DNA of 64,000 nt from positions 1 through 64,000 of the forward strand of contig NZ_BOMN01000113.1 of NCBI RefSeq assembly GCF_016862215.1, read 5' to 3'. The notes under the pieces were generated by a model, which was not told where the DNA came from, made no database searches, and was given only the letters and a program-made list of their open reading frames with translations. Source of the DNA: Winogradskya humida. Its GTDB lineage: Bacteria; Actinomycetota; Actinomycetes; Mycobacteriales; Micromonosporaceae. The position numbers were made by a program, and so were the translations under genes. Shown here one piece after another: positions 15,785-25,028 of the stretch; the stretch's first letter is position 1; each line of letters begins with the position of its first letter.

Positions 15785-18241
15785 ATGACAGCGGCGGCGG
15801 GTGCTGAGCCGGCTCGGGCCGGGAGACGTTGGCTGCGTTTGGCGGACCGGCGGATTCGCACGAAGTTGGTGCAGTTGGTGGCGCTGCCGTTGGCGTTGAC
15901 CGTGGCGTTCGCGGCGGTGACTGCGGTGACCGTCTTGTCGGCGGCGGCGGATATCGGTCTGGCGCAGCAACTGGTCGAGGTGGGTCTTGCAGGCAATCGG
16001 CTGACTGAGCAGCTGCAGCGGGAACGGGCTGCTGCCGCGCTGGTGTTCACGCAGGACAGCACGGCTGCCGTGATCGAGTCCTACCGGGCCCAGTGCGAGG
16101 TCACTGATCATGCTGCGGCCGTCTTCGCGCGGGCCCAGGGGGATCGGGATGTCACTACCGGTGTGGCGGAGCCGCTGAGCCGGTTGAATCAGCAGCTCGA
16201 GGCACTGCCGTTGCTACGCGAGCAGGTACGCAGCGGTCGTGACGCGTCAGGCAGCCTGGTGACGTTCCGATACACGGCTTTAGCGCAGGGACTGCTGCGT
16301 TACGGGCAGGCCCTCAGCCAGGCGGACGTCGATGCCGACACCGCGGACCGGCTGCGGGCGGTGTCGGTGCTGTCGCAGGGGATCGAGGCCTTGGCGACGT
16401 TGCAGGTGACGGTGGAACCGGCGATCGCCGCGCGAACTTTGACGCCCGCAGAGCAACAGCAGGTGATCGCCGCCGATGCCGGTTTCACCGACAGCCGGGA
16501 CGCGTTCCGGCAACTCGCACCCCCCGCATGGCAGTCGCTACTGACCTCCCAGCCTGGCGGGAAGCAGATTGTGGCCGGCGAACGGTTGCACAACATTGTC
16601 GTGCGCACCGATCCGGACACCCGGCTCGCGCTGGGCACGTCGGCTGTCGGGTGGGTGAACGCGATGAACGCCCGCACGCAGCAACTGCATGCGGTGGAGG
16701 CCCGCTTCGGTGAGGAAGTGGTACAGGCGGTCGCGGACGCTCACCGCCGGCAGCAGCGCAATGCGGCCCTGATCGCCGGGCTGGTCCTGGCCGGGCTGGC
16801 AGTAGTACTCGCTTTCGGCTGGCGGGTCTCGCGATCGATGACCGGTCCGCTCGGGGATCTGGTCGCGGAGATGACCACCATCGCCACAGTCCGGCTCCCG
16901 GCGATGGAGACCCGACTCAGCGAACCGAACGCGCAGATCCGGGAACTCGACGAGCTAATCGCGGACGCATCGCGGCCGTTGCCGGTACACGGTGACGACG
17001 AGATCGGCGCGGTGGCCCGCCTATTCAGCCAAGTCCTTCAGCTCTCCGCGCGGATCGCGGCCCGCCAGGCCCAGTTCCGGGGCATCGTGAACGTGGCGTT
17101 CACCTCGTTGTCCTTTGAACTGCATGGCAAGATCGACAAACTCACTGACGCGCTGGACGGGTTGGAACGCGGTGAGGAAGACCCCGAGAAGCTGGCGCAG
17201 CTATTCCACCTCGATCACCTGGTAACAGGGCTGCGACGTCCGGCCAGCACGTTGCAGCTGTTCGCGGGTGGGCGGGTCGGCAAGGCCCGTGAAGATCCGG
17301 TGCGGGTCACCGACGTGGTGAAGGCGGCATTAGGCCGGGTCGATGGCTATGAGCGGGTCCAGGACCGCGACGTGGACATGCAGATCCTCATCGACGGGGA
17401 TCTGGTCGAGGAACTCATCCACATTCTGGTGGAACTACTCACCAACGCGCTGAGCTTCTCCCACCCTGACCAGCCGGTGTTCGTGTCCGCGCATGCGAGC
17501 AGGAATCAGCTGTTCCTGCAGGTGCGCGACCGGGGCGTCGGGTTGAAGGCCGACCGCCAGATTGACCTTCAGGATCGGGTCGAGACGTTCCACTTCGACA
17601 CCTACACCGCGGTTCATCATGGGTTCGCCGGCATCGGCCTGATCGCCGCACGCCGCGGTATCACGGTGCAGCTGCATTCGGTGACAACTGACGGTACGCA
17701 GGTCGAGATCGTGGTCCCCGATCGCTGGTTCCGCCTGGAGCCGCTTCCGCGCCTCGATCCGCCCCCGGCGGCTCGGCGTCGGCCTACCACCGCCGATCCC
17801 GCTGCAACGATGCGCATGCCGGCACTGGTCTCGACTCCGCCGCAGCCGCCGCCAGTGTTGGTCCGGGCCGCCGATGCCACACGCGAGCTACAGACCGTCG
17901 CCCCGGCCATTCCCGCAGCCCCGCAAGACGTAGTCGCGCATGAGCCGGAGCCGATCTACCAGGCCGTCGCGGGACGTAATCCGCTGTTCGACCCCGCGGC
18001 GAGCTCGCAGCAGGTCCTCGCTGCCGTGAGCCTGCAGTGGCAGCCCAGCCCGGCGGTCGTCGCTCCCGCCGTCACCACCACGCAGAGTGGCCTGCCGGTC
18101 CGCATGCCTCGCGTCCCGCAGCAACGCGACCGCGAGCGCAGCGCTCCTGCCGTGCCCGCGCAAGTTCGCGCCTCCCCCAAGGTCCAGGCGCAATGGGCGT
18201 CTTTCGGGCAGAGCTCAGCCTCCTTCATCACCGCGAAGTGA
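15785..18241 (+). CDS. Conservon-type sensor histidine kinase (CvnA-like, NIT domain)
   Basis: An 818-residue membrane sensor. One transmembrane helix lies near residues 28-54 (VQLVALPLALTVAFAAVTAV) and a second near 325-347 (ALIAGLVLAGLAVVLAFGW). The extracellular part carries the QRERAAAALVF signature of nitrate-sensing (NIT) domains. After a HAMP-like stretch, FHLDHLVTGLRRPASTLQLF corresponds to the dimerisation helix of the nitrate/CvnA family, and LTNALSFSHPDQP...VRDRGVGL plus HHGFAGIGLIAARRGI form the ATPase domain. The C-terminal 180 residues are proline/alanine-rich and disordered. It overlaps the roadblock gene by four bases, as cvnA and cvnB do in Streptomyces. Confidence 0.88.
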   Translation: MTAAAGAEPARAGRRWLRLADRRIRTKLVQLVALPLALTVAFAAVTAVTVLSAAADIGLAQQLVEVGLAGNRLTEQLQRERAAAALVFTQDSTAAVIESYRAQCEVTDHAAAVFARAQGDRDVTTGVAEPLSRLNQQLEALPLLREQVRSGRDASGSLVTFRYTALAQGLLRYGQALSQADVDADTADRLRAVSVLSQGIEALATLQVTVEPAIAARTLTPAEQQQVIAADAGFTDSRDAFRQLAPPAWQSLLTSQPGGKQIVAGERLHNIVVRTDPDTRLALGTSAVGWVNAMNARTQQLHAVEARFGEEVVQAVADAHRRQQRNAALIAGLVLAGLAVVLAFGWRVSRSMTGPLGDLVAEMTTIATVRLPAMETRLSEPNAQIRELDELIADASRPLPVHGDDEIGAVARLFSQVLQLSARIAARQAQFRGIVNVAFTSLSFELHGKIDKLTDALDGLERGEEDPEKLAQLFHLDHLVTGLRRPASTLQLFAGGRVGKAREDPVRVTDVVKAALGRVDGYERVQDRDVDMQILIDGDLVEELIHILVELLTNALSFSHPDQPVFVSAHASRNQLFLQVRDRGVGLKADRQIDLQDRVETFHFDTYTAVHHGFAGIGLIAARRGITVQLHSVTTDGTQVEIVVPDRWFRLEPLPRLDPPPAARRRPTTADPAATMRMPALVSTPPQPPPVLVRAADATRELQTVAPAIPAAPQDVVAHEPEPIYQAVAGRNPLFDPAASSQQVLAAVSLQWQPSPAVVAPAVTTTQSGLPVRMPRVPQQRDRERSAPAVPAQVRASPKVQAQWASFGQSSASFITAK

Positions 18242-18687
18242 TCATCCACTCCCTGCAGATTGGCTGTGTCGTGTCTGTTGCCCAACTTGGCTCTCTCCGT
18301 CAGCGACCCGATTTGGCATTCCTGCTCGACGACTTCGAACGGGCTAACCGGTTCGCCGTGCGCACGCTGGCCATCGCCCGCGATGGGCTGGTCATCATCC
18401 GCAGCCGCTCGGTGCACACCGACATGGGTGACCGGCTGTCCGCGCTGTGTTCCGGGTTCTCCTCGATGGCGATGGGCATGGCCCGCGAGTTCGAGGCTCC
18501 GGAGATTGTTGATGTCGCGATCCGGCTCGAGGTCGGCTTCGTCGTCATCGTCGGCCCGTTCGACAACGCCGTACTCATGACCCTGGCCCATCCCGACGCC
18601 AACCTCGGCGAGGTCAACAACGCCCTGGTCAAGCTCGGGCAAACCATCGTCGACCACATCAGCCCGACCGCCCGCACCGCGCTCTGA
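18238..18687 (+). CDS. Roadblock/LC7 domain protein (CvnB-like)
   Basis: A 149-residue protein with the roadblock core LAFLLDDFERANRF...LAIARDGLVIIRS, and LSALCSGFSSMAMGMAREF. In conservons this partner (CvnB) works with the CvnA kinase and a small GTPase. Here CvnC (DUF742) and CvnD (GTPase) are missing and an ABC transporter follows instead. The GTG start overlaps the kinase stop (GTGA). Confidence 0.85.
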   Translation: MIIHSLQIGCVVSVAQLGSLRQRPDLAFLLDDFERANRFAVRTLAIARDGLVIIRSRSVHTDMGDRLSALCSGFSSMAMGMAREFEAPEIVDVAIRLEVGFVVIVGPFDNAVLMTLAHPDANLGEVNNALVKLGQTIVDHISPTARTAL

Positions 18688-18791
18688 ACACGCAGCGGGC
18701 GCTCCCCCGGGCTCGACCCCGGCGCAGCACGGTCCCGCACGGCGGGCGGCCGGAACACCACCCACCCCTCACCGAAGTTTCAAGGAGAACC

Positions 18792-20057
18792 GTGACATCG
18801 CACCCCACGCTGCGAATCCCCGTCGCCCGGCTGAAACGCATGGGCGCCGCCCTGACCGTCGTACCGCTGCTGGCACTTTCCGGCTGCGGCGGTTCCAGCC
18901 TCGACGACACACCGAACGCCGACAGCACCATCACCATCGGCGCGATCTGGGCCCAGAGCGGCAACTACACGCCGCTGGGTACCGACATGGCCAACGGCTT
19001 CAACCTGTACCTGACAACGCACGGCAACAAACTCGGCGGGCACCCCGTCGTCGTCAAGACCGCCGACGAAGGCGACACCGACGACACCGCCCTGGCCGCG
19101 GCCCGCAAACTGCTCGACTCTGACCGCGTGGACGTGCTGGTCGGCACCGCCAGCGCCGTGCCGACCGTCAAGATCGCGCCGAAGGCCACCACGTTGAAAA
19201 TCCCGTTTATCGGCACCGGTGGCCGGCCCTCCACGATCAAGGACGTGTCCTACATCTGGCACACCTCGTGGCTGTCACGCGAGACCGGTGCCGCAATCGC
19301 CCCCTATCTGGCACAGACCGTCAAGGGCCCGGTATATGCGATCGGTCCCGCCTACACCGGCGGCTACGACCAGATGGGCGGTTTCATCGACGCGTTCCGT
19401 AAGGTCGGCGGGAAACTCGCCAACGCCGAAGGCGACAACCCCAACCCGGACGCGGCCTTCGCCACCACGCCGTACCCGGTCACCCCGGACTTCAAGCCCT
19501 ACCTCAACAAGATCAGGGCCAGCGGCGCCAAAGCCGTATACACCTTCTACGCCGGTGGTCCCGCGACCAAGTTCGTCCACGCCTACCGTGACGCCGGACT
19601 GTCTGACATTCCGCTCTACGGCGCCGGGTTCCTCACCGAAGGCTCCCAGCTCAACCCTGATCAGGAAGGTGACGCCGCCACCGGCATCCAGACGGTCCTG
19701 AACTACGCCGCAACCGTGCCCGGCCAGGACAACGCCGACTTCGTCCAGACGTTCCAAGCGAAGTACCCCACGATCCCGAACCTGTACAACGTCACCGCCT
19801 GGGACGCCGCAGCCCTGTTGGACCAGGCCATCGCCAAGGCCGGCCCGCACCCGACCGGCGAGACGATCAACGCCGCGATCGGGACGATCACCCAGATCAA
19901 CAGCCCCCGCGGCACGTGGCATTTCAATGCCCAGCACGCCCCCGAACAGCAGTACTTCCTGCGCGAGGTCCGTAAGGACGGCCGCGTGCTGTCCAACGTG
20001 GTCATTCGCAACTTGACCACCAACATCGCCGTCTCGGCCCCGCCTGCCGCGAAGTGA
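18792..20057 (+). CDS. Branched-chain-type ABC transporter substrate-binding lipoprotein
   Basis: A 421-residue LivK-like periplasmic-binding protein. An N-terminal signal with lipobox LLALSGC puts the lipidated Cys near residue 32. TITIGAIWAQSGNYTPLGTDMANG is the usual start of the mature peripla_BP_6 domain, followed by VVKTADEGDTDDTALAAARKLL. The GTG start follows AAGGAG. It is 104 bases after the roadblock gene and opens the transporter set. The ligand may be an amino acid, amide or small organic anion. Confidence 0.92.
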   Translation: MTSHPTLRIPVARLKRMGAALTVVPLLALSGCGGSSLDDTPNADSTITIGAIWAQSGNYTPLGTDMANGFNLYLTTHGNKLGGHPVVVKTADEGDTDDTALAAARKLLDSDRVDVLVGTASAVPTVKIAPKATTLKIPFIGTGGRPSTIKDVSYIWHTSWLSRETGAAIAPYLAQTVKGPVYAIGPAYTGGYDQMGGFIDAFRKVGGKLANAEGDNPNPDAAFATTPYPVTPDFKPYLNKIRASGAKAVYTFYAGGPATKFVHAYRDAGLSDIPLYGAGFLTEGSQLNPDQEGDAATGIQTVLNYAATVPGQDNADFVQTFQAKYPTIPNLYNVTAWDAAALLDQAIAKAGPHPTGETINAAIGTITQINSPRGTWHFNAQHAPEQQYFLREVRKDGRVLSNVVIRNLTTNIAVSAPPAAK

Positions 20058-20068
20058 GGATCCCCACG

Positions 20069-20884
20069 ATGACCACCGAAACCACGAATACCGGGTCGGC
20101 GTACGGCTTCGACAACAGCACCCCCGACGCCGCTGACCAGGTTGACCTGCTCGCGGGAATCCTCGACCAGCACACCTTCGGCGTCCTGGAAGGCCTTGGT
20201 CTGCCGATCGGTGCCCGCTGCGCCGATCTAGGCGCCGGTCGAGGCACCGTAGCGCTGTGGCTCGCCGAGCAGGTCGGCCCGGACGGACATGTCCTGGTGA
20301 TCGACACCGACCCGCGACATGTACCGGCCCACCCCCGGATCACCGTCCGCACCGGCGACGTGGCCGCCCTGAAACTCGAACCGGACAGTTTCGACGTGAT
20401 CCACGAGCGGCTGCTGCTCATGCACGTCGCCCGGCGCGAGGAGGTTGTGCAACGCCAGGCCGCCGCACTCAAACCTGGCGGGGCGCTGGTCGTCTCCGAC
20501 TGGGCGACCGACCACCTCGAGGACATGTTCGCCGCCGGCCCCGACGACATCCGGCAGCTGTTCCTGACGTTCCAGCACGCCTTCGTCCGCAGCCTGGAGC
20601 AGGGCTCCGGCATGGACTCGACCTGGGCTCGGCGCGTCCCCGACGTCATGGCCAGCGCGGGGCTCGTCGACATCACCAGCGTCACGTTCAACCAGCTGTG
20701 GCGCGGCGGCGAACCAGGGATGCTGCTGCACGCCTCCAACAGCCGCCAGAAACAGGACCTACTGCGCGCCGCCGGTATGACCGATGCCCAGCTCGATCAG
20801 CTGCGTGAAGCGATGAACAACCCGGACGTGATGGCCCGGTCCTGGCCGATGCACACCACCGTCGGTTTCCGACCCGCCGCCTGA
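20069..20884 (+). CDS. SAM-dependent methyltransferase (class I)
   Basis: A 271-residue class I methyltransferase. Motif I is CADLGAGRGTVALWL, the ribose-binding acid is in VLVIDTDPR, and motif IV/post-I segments are RTGDVAALKLEPDSFDVIHERLLLMH, with LKPGGALVVSDW. The ATG at 20069 has AGGA at 20057-20060; a GTG at 20054 overlapping the previous stop is possible. It sits inside the transporter operon between the binding protein and the permeases, an unusual place, suggesting the methylation and the transported ligand are linked. Confidence 0.88.
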   Translation: MTTETTNTGSAYGFDNSTPDAADQVDLLAGILDQHTFGVLEGLGLPIGARCADLGAGRGTVALWLAEQVGPDGHVLVIDTDPRHVPAHPRITVRTGDVAALKLEPDSFDVIHERLLLMHVARREEVVQRQAAALKPGGALVVSDWATDHLEDMFAAGPDDIRQLFLTFQHAFVRSLEQGSGMDSTWARRVPDVMASAGLVDITSVTFNQLWRGGEPGMLLHASNSRQKQDLLRAAGMTDAQLDQLREAMNNPDVMARSWPMHTTVGFRPAA

Positions 20885-20921
20885 TTCTCGCCACAACCCC
20901 TGCCATGGAAAGGAGTGCGCT

Positions 20922-21791
20922 GTGGTGTCCGACCTGGTTCCCTGGGCGGTGACCGCGCTCGGCGGTGTCGCCTACGGGCTGTTGCTGTTCGTCGTTGCCG
21001 ACGGGCTGGCGCTGATCGTCGGCGTCATGAACGTCATGAACCTGGCCCACGGCGCCTCCTACCTGGCCGGCGCCTACCTCGCGTGCTGGCTCGCCGACGG
21101 CACCCTGACCGGGCTCGCCGTCGCCGTACTCGCCGGGATCGCGGCCGCCGCCATCGCCGGTGCCGGGCTCAGCGTGCTGCTGAAACCGCTGGCCGGGCAT
21201 ACCGAACAGGCCGCCGTCACCCTCGGTATCGGCTTCATTGCCTCCTGGGCGTTCACACGCCTCACCGGTGGCAACACCTTGTCCCCACCGCGGCCTGCCA
21301 TTCTGGACGGGCATCTGTCGTTCGCCGGACACGGCTACCCGGTCTACGACCTGACCTTCATCGTCCTCGCCATTCCGCTCGCCGCCGGCATGTATCTGAT
21401 CGTGCGGCGCAGCATGGCCGGGATCCGGCTCCGCGCCGCCGTCGACGACCCGCTGATGGCCGCCGCCCAAGGCCTGTCCGTTGCCCGGATCCGCACCATC
21501 GCCCTGGCCACCGGGACCATGCTGGCCGTGACCGCCGGGGTGCTCGGCGCGCCGGTGATCGGTCCCGGCCCCGGCGTCGACAGCCACGTGCTCACCCTGT
21601 CGCTAATCGTGGTCATCCTCGGCGGCGCCGGCACCAACATCCGGGCCCTGCTTACTTCCGCGCTGCTCGTCGGGATGGTCGAGAACATCGGCGTCGCCAC
21701 CGTCCCCGCGCTCGCCTCGTTCTCCCTGTTCCTGATCGTCATCGCCGTGCTGGTCGTGCGTGGCCACCGTCAGGCGGTGAGCGCAGCATGA
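20922..21791 (+). CDS. Branched-chain-type ABC permease (LivH-like)
   Basis: A 289-residue integral membrane permease with about eight hydrophobic helices. The characteristic LIVGVMNVMNLAHGASYLAGAY, ALATGTMLAVTAGVLGAP and LIVVILGGAGTNIRALLTSALLVGMVENI match LivH. The GTG start at 20922 follows GGAAAGGAG. The stop overlaps the start of the LivM-like gene (ATGA). Confidence 0.93.
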   Translation: MVSDLVPWAVTALGGVAYGLLLFVVADGLALIVGVMNVMNLAHGASYLAGAYLACWLADGTLTGLAVAVLAGIAAAAIAGAGLSVLLKPLAGHTEQAAVTLGIGFIASWAFTRLTGGNTLSPPRPAILDGHLSFAGHGYPVYDLTFIVLAIPLAAGMYLIVRRSMAGIRLRAAVDDPLMAAAQGLSVARIRTIALATGTMLAVTAGVLGAPVIGPGPGVDSHVLTLSLIVVILGGAGTNIRALLTSALLVGMVENIGVATVPALASFSLFLIVIAVLVVRGHRQAVSAA

Positions 21792-22813
21792 GCACCGTCA
21801 CCGCCATCACGCCCGACGCCATCAACGCCGCCCGCCCGCCCCTGCTCCAGCGTGCCTCGGCGAACCGGTGGCGGCGCCCGCGCCAGGGCGTCGCGGTGGC
21901 CGCCGCCGGACTGGCGGTGGTCCTGCCCGCCATCACCGGCCGCTACGTGGTGACCCTCGCCGCCACCGCGATCATCCTGGCCCTGCTCGCCATGAGCACC
22001 CAGCTCCTCGCGGTCGCCGCCCTGCCCTCGTTCGGGCAGACCGCGTTCCTCGCCGTCGGCGCCTACACCGCCGCCCACCTCGCCGATGCGGGCCTCACCG
22101 ACGGTCTGCTCCAGCTATCGGGCGCGACCCTCGCCGCTGCCCTGGCCGGCGCGGCGGTGGCGCCGGTGGTGCTGCGCACCCGCGGCACCACGTTCCTCAT
22201 GGTCACCATCATGATCCAAGGCCTGGCCGCCGCCGTCGCCCTGCACTGGACATCGGTGACCGGCGGCGACGAAGGTGTCGACACCCCACCCGTCACCCTC
22301 TGGCCCGGCCACCCGCTGACCGAGGCCGCCTACCAGTACTGGTACGCCCTCGCCGTCCTCGCCGCCTGCGGTGCGGGCATCGGCTGGCTGATGCGCTCCC
22401 GGCTGGTCCTGGTCCTGCGCGGGCACGCCGGCCACGAACCCCGCATGGCAGCCCTCGGCCACCACCCCACGATCGGGCTCGGCCTCGGCTACACCGCCGC
22501 CGCCGCGATAGCCGGGGCCGGCGGTGCACTGCTTATCGTCGTCAACCAGCACGCCGGGCCCGCCGACCTCGGCTTCGGCACCGCCGCCGCCGGATTCGCC
22601 GCCGCCGCCCTGGGCACCTGCCTCACCGGCACCCCCACCATGACCGGAGCCCTGACCGCCGCCATCGCCATCATCGCCCTGCGCGACGCCACCGGCAGCA
22701 ACGGCACCGGACCGCTGTACCTCGGACTGCTCTGCCTCACCGTGCCCTACCTGCGCCCCACCGTCCTACGGCTGCACCGCCACTGGGCGCGCCGATCGGA
22801 GCCGACCGCATGA
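21788..22813 (+). CDS. Branched-chain-type ABC permease (LivM-like)
   Basis: A 341-residue membrane permease. LSTQLLAVAALPSFGQTAFLAVGAYTAAHLA (read here as AMSTQLLAVAALPSFGQ onwards) and the GADL-type ending LGFGTAAAGFAAAALGTCLTGTP match LivM. It starts with ATGA overlap on LivH and its own stop overlaps the fused ATPase gene. It carries about nine hydrophobic segments and a polar N-terminal 45 residues. Confidence 0.9.
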   Translation: MSTVTAITPDAINAARPPLLQRASANRWRRPRQGVAVAAAGLAVVLPAITGRYVVTLAATAIILALLAMSTQLLAVAALPSFGQTAFLAVGAYTAAHLADAGLTDGLLQLSGATLAAALAGAAVAPVVLRTRGTTFLMVTIMIQGLAAAVALHWTSVTGGDEGVDTPPVTLWPGHPLTEAAYQYWYALAVLAACGAGIGWLMRSRLVLVLRGHAGHEPRMAALGHHPTIGLGLGYTAAAAIAGAGGALLIVVNQHAGPADLGFGTAAAGFAAAALGTCLTGTPTMTGALTAAIAIIALRDATGSNGTGPLYLGLLCLTVPYLRPTVLRLHRHWARRSEPTA

Positions 22814-24405
22814 ACACGCTGCTGCACCTCGACGAGATCTGCTGCCGGTACGGCGCCGTGACCGCCCTGCACCCGCTCACCCTGCACATCGCCGCCGGCG
22901 AACGCAGGGCGATCATCGGCCCCAACGGGGCCGGGAAATCCACCGTCCTCAACGCCATCGCCGGGACCGCCCCGCTCGCGACCGGACGCGTCGTGTTCGA
23001 TCAGCAGCCGATCGCCGGCCTGACGCCAGCGTCCCGTGCCAACCGGGGTATCGGCCGGACTTTCCAGCACCCCGGTGTCGTCGACACTCTCACGGTCGCC
23101 GACAACGTCGCCCTCGCCGTGCACCTTCCCGCCACCCCGCCCAGCGGCGGGCGTCGCCGGGCCCGCGACACCCGCCGCGCCCAGGTCACCACCGCCCTGA
23201 ACAACGTCGGGCTCGAAGCGCACGCCACGAAGCCGACCGAGCAGCTGTCCTACGGCCAGCGACGGCTCCTCGAGATCGCCATGGTCCTCGCCGCCGAACC
23301 CCGGCTGCTACTGCTCGACGAACCCTCCGCCGGCCTCGACCCACACGAGATCCGCAACCTGGCCCAGCTGATCCGCGCACTGCCGGACGACATCGCCGTC
23401 ATCGTCGTCGACCACCACCTGCCCCTGGTCTTCGCGCTCGCCGACACCATCACGGTCCTGGCCGCCGGACGCCACATCGCCACCGGCACACCGCACAACA
23501 TTCGCACCAACCCCCAGGTCAACGACGTCTACCTCATCCCCACCCCGCAACAGCGGCCCACCTCCCACGCCGTGGACCTTGACGTCCTGGCATCCCCGTC
23601 GTGGCCGAGCAACCCCGAACTCCGCACCTCGTCGGAGCCGGCACCGCAGCCGCCGGTGGTGCTGCAGGTCGAGAGGCTACGCGCCGGCTACCACGGTGCC
23701 CCGGTTCTCCACGACATCGACCTGACGGTCACCAGCGGGGCGATCCACACGATCTTGGGCCGTAACGGCGCCGGAAAATCCACCCTGATCAACACCATCG
23801 CCGCCACCCACCCGGCACTGCCCGGCACACAGATCCGGCTCGACGGCATCGACCTGCCACCCGGGAACCCCACCCGGACCGCCCGGCACGGTGTCGCTCT
23901 GGTTCCACAAGGCCGGCACCTGTTCGCGAGTCTGACCATCCGCGAGCACTTGGCGTTGGCCGCCCGCCACGCCCGCCGCCACGGGCGGCCTCCCGGTGAT
24001 GTCCGGTGGACAACCGACGACGCGCTGGATCTGCTGCCCGCCCTGCGCGACAAACTCGGCCGTTACCCGGCACAGCTGTCCGGCGGCGAACAGCAGATGG
24101 CCGCCCTCGCCCGCGCACTGCTCACCAGCCCCCGGCTGCTGCTGCTCGACGAACCCACCGAAGGACTCGCCACCGCTGTCGTCGACCAGCTCACCCACGC
24201 GATCACCCGCATCGCCGATCAGAGCGTTGCGATCCTGCTCGCCGAACAGAACCAGCACCTCGCCCTGGCCGTCGCTGACCAGGTCAGCGTCCTTGACCAC
24301 GGCCGAATCGCGTTCACCACCACCGCCCGCACCCTCCACGAACCTGCCACACGGACCCGCCTCAACGACTTGCTCGGCGTCACCACCACAGGCAGCCCCT
24401 CGTGA
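22810..24405 (+). CDS. Fused LivG-LivF ABC ATPase
   Basis: A 531-residue protein containing both ATPases of a branched-chain-type transporter in one chain. Domain 1 (to about residue 245) has Walker A GPNGAGKST, signature QLSYGQRR and Walker B LLLLDEPSAGL; RGIGRTFQHPGVVDTLTVADN is LivG-type. Domain 2 (from about 285) has GRNGAGKST, LSGGEQQM and LLLLDEPTEGL; GVALVPQGRHLFASLTIREHL is LivF-type. The linker is proline-rich. Separate LivG and LivF are normal, so the fusion is notable. ATGA overlap with LivM. Confidence 0.92.
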   Translation: MNTLLHLDEICCRYGAVTALHPLTLHIAAGERRAIIGPNGAGKSTVLNAIAGTAPLATGRVVFDQQPIAGLTPASRANRGIGRTFQHPGVVDTLTVADNVALAVHLPATPPSGGRRRARDTRRAQVTTALNNVGLEAHATKPTEQLSYGQRRLLEIAMVLAAEPRLLLLDEPSAGLDPHEIRNLAQLIRALPDDIAVIVVDHHLPLVFALADTITVLAAGRHIATGTPHNIRTNPQVNDVYLIPTPQQRPTSHAVDLDVLASPSWPSNPELRTSSEPAPQPPVVLQVERLRAGYHGAPVLHDIDLTVTSGAIHTILGRNGAGKSTLINTIAATHPALPGTQIRLDGIDLPPGNPTRTARHGVALVPQGRHLFASLTIREHLALAARHARRHGRPPGDVRWTTDDALDLLPALRDKLGRYPAQLSGGEQQMAALARALLTSPRLLLLDEPTEGLATAVVDQLTHAITRIADQSVAILLAEQNQHLALAVADQVSVLDHGRIAFTTTARTLHEPATRTRLNDLLGVTTTGSPS

Positions 24406-25028
24406 ACGGCACCTCGCGCACCCTCGCGCAGCCACGCACCCCGGCCGGTGGCATACACATCTCCGATCTGGTGAGCATCGCCGCCGAGGCGGCAGCCGAC
24501 CGCGACTATCCACACGACGTCAGGGACCTGATCTCACGGCGGGCGTGCCAACTCGCTCAGCATGCCTGCACCCCGACCGCAGCCGCAGCGCTGTCCGCGA
24601 CGCGTACCCGCGCCATCGTGCTGGACGACGCCGGCCACCATCAGCAGGCCGCCGAGCTCTGGGGTCAGCTCATCACCCGGCACCACACCGTGGGCCAGGC
24701 AGGCCCGGCCCTGCAAGCCCGCTTGGCCCACGCCACCTGTCTGCACCGCCAAGGCCGCTGTATCGAAGCCCTCGACCTCATCACCATCGCCTGGCAGACC
24801 GCCACCGAGACAACTGACGACGACGCGCCGACGGTGGCCACGGTTCTGCAGCTGTACCGGCTGATGCTCGACGCCTGTCACCCCCGCCCCGGAACCGCGC
24901 AGATCAACCCACCCCAGCTCGCTGGGCAGCCAGACATGCTCGCGGTCCTCCCACCGGTCGCCGACGCGGGCGAACATCAGCAGATCTGCGCCTACCAGGC
25001 GCCCGCCCGCAGCCGAGCCCGCCGATGA
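24402..25028 (+). CDS. Helical-repeat protein 1 of the Liv-linked family
   Basis: A 208-residue protein of unknown function. The centre resembles a TPR pair (ARTRAIVLDDAGHHQQAAELWGQLI and QARLAHATCLHRQGRCIEALDLITIAW). The tail MLDACHP...GEHQQICAYQ shares the Cys/His-x-x-x-Cys ending of the genes that follow. GTG start overlaps the fused ATPase stop, and its stop overlaps the next start, so it is in the same operon. No membrane segment. Confidence 0.65.
   Translation: MNGTSRTLAQPRTPAGGIHISDLVSIAAEAAADRDYPHDVRDLISRRACQLAQHACTPTAAAALSATRTRAIVLDDAGHHQQAAELWGQLITRHHTVGQAGPALQARLAHATCLHRQGRCIEALDLITIAWQTATETTDDDAPTVATVLQLYRLMLDACHPRPGTAQINPPQLAGQPDMLAVLPPVADAGEHQQICAYQAPARSRARR

Noticed and set aside
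20915..22813. Long arginine-rich frame across the livH gene
   Set aside because: It is the +1 shadow of LivH; only the part from 21788 (LivM) is real.
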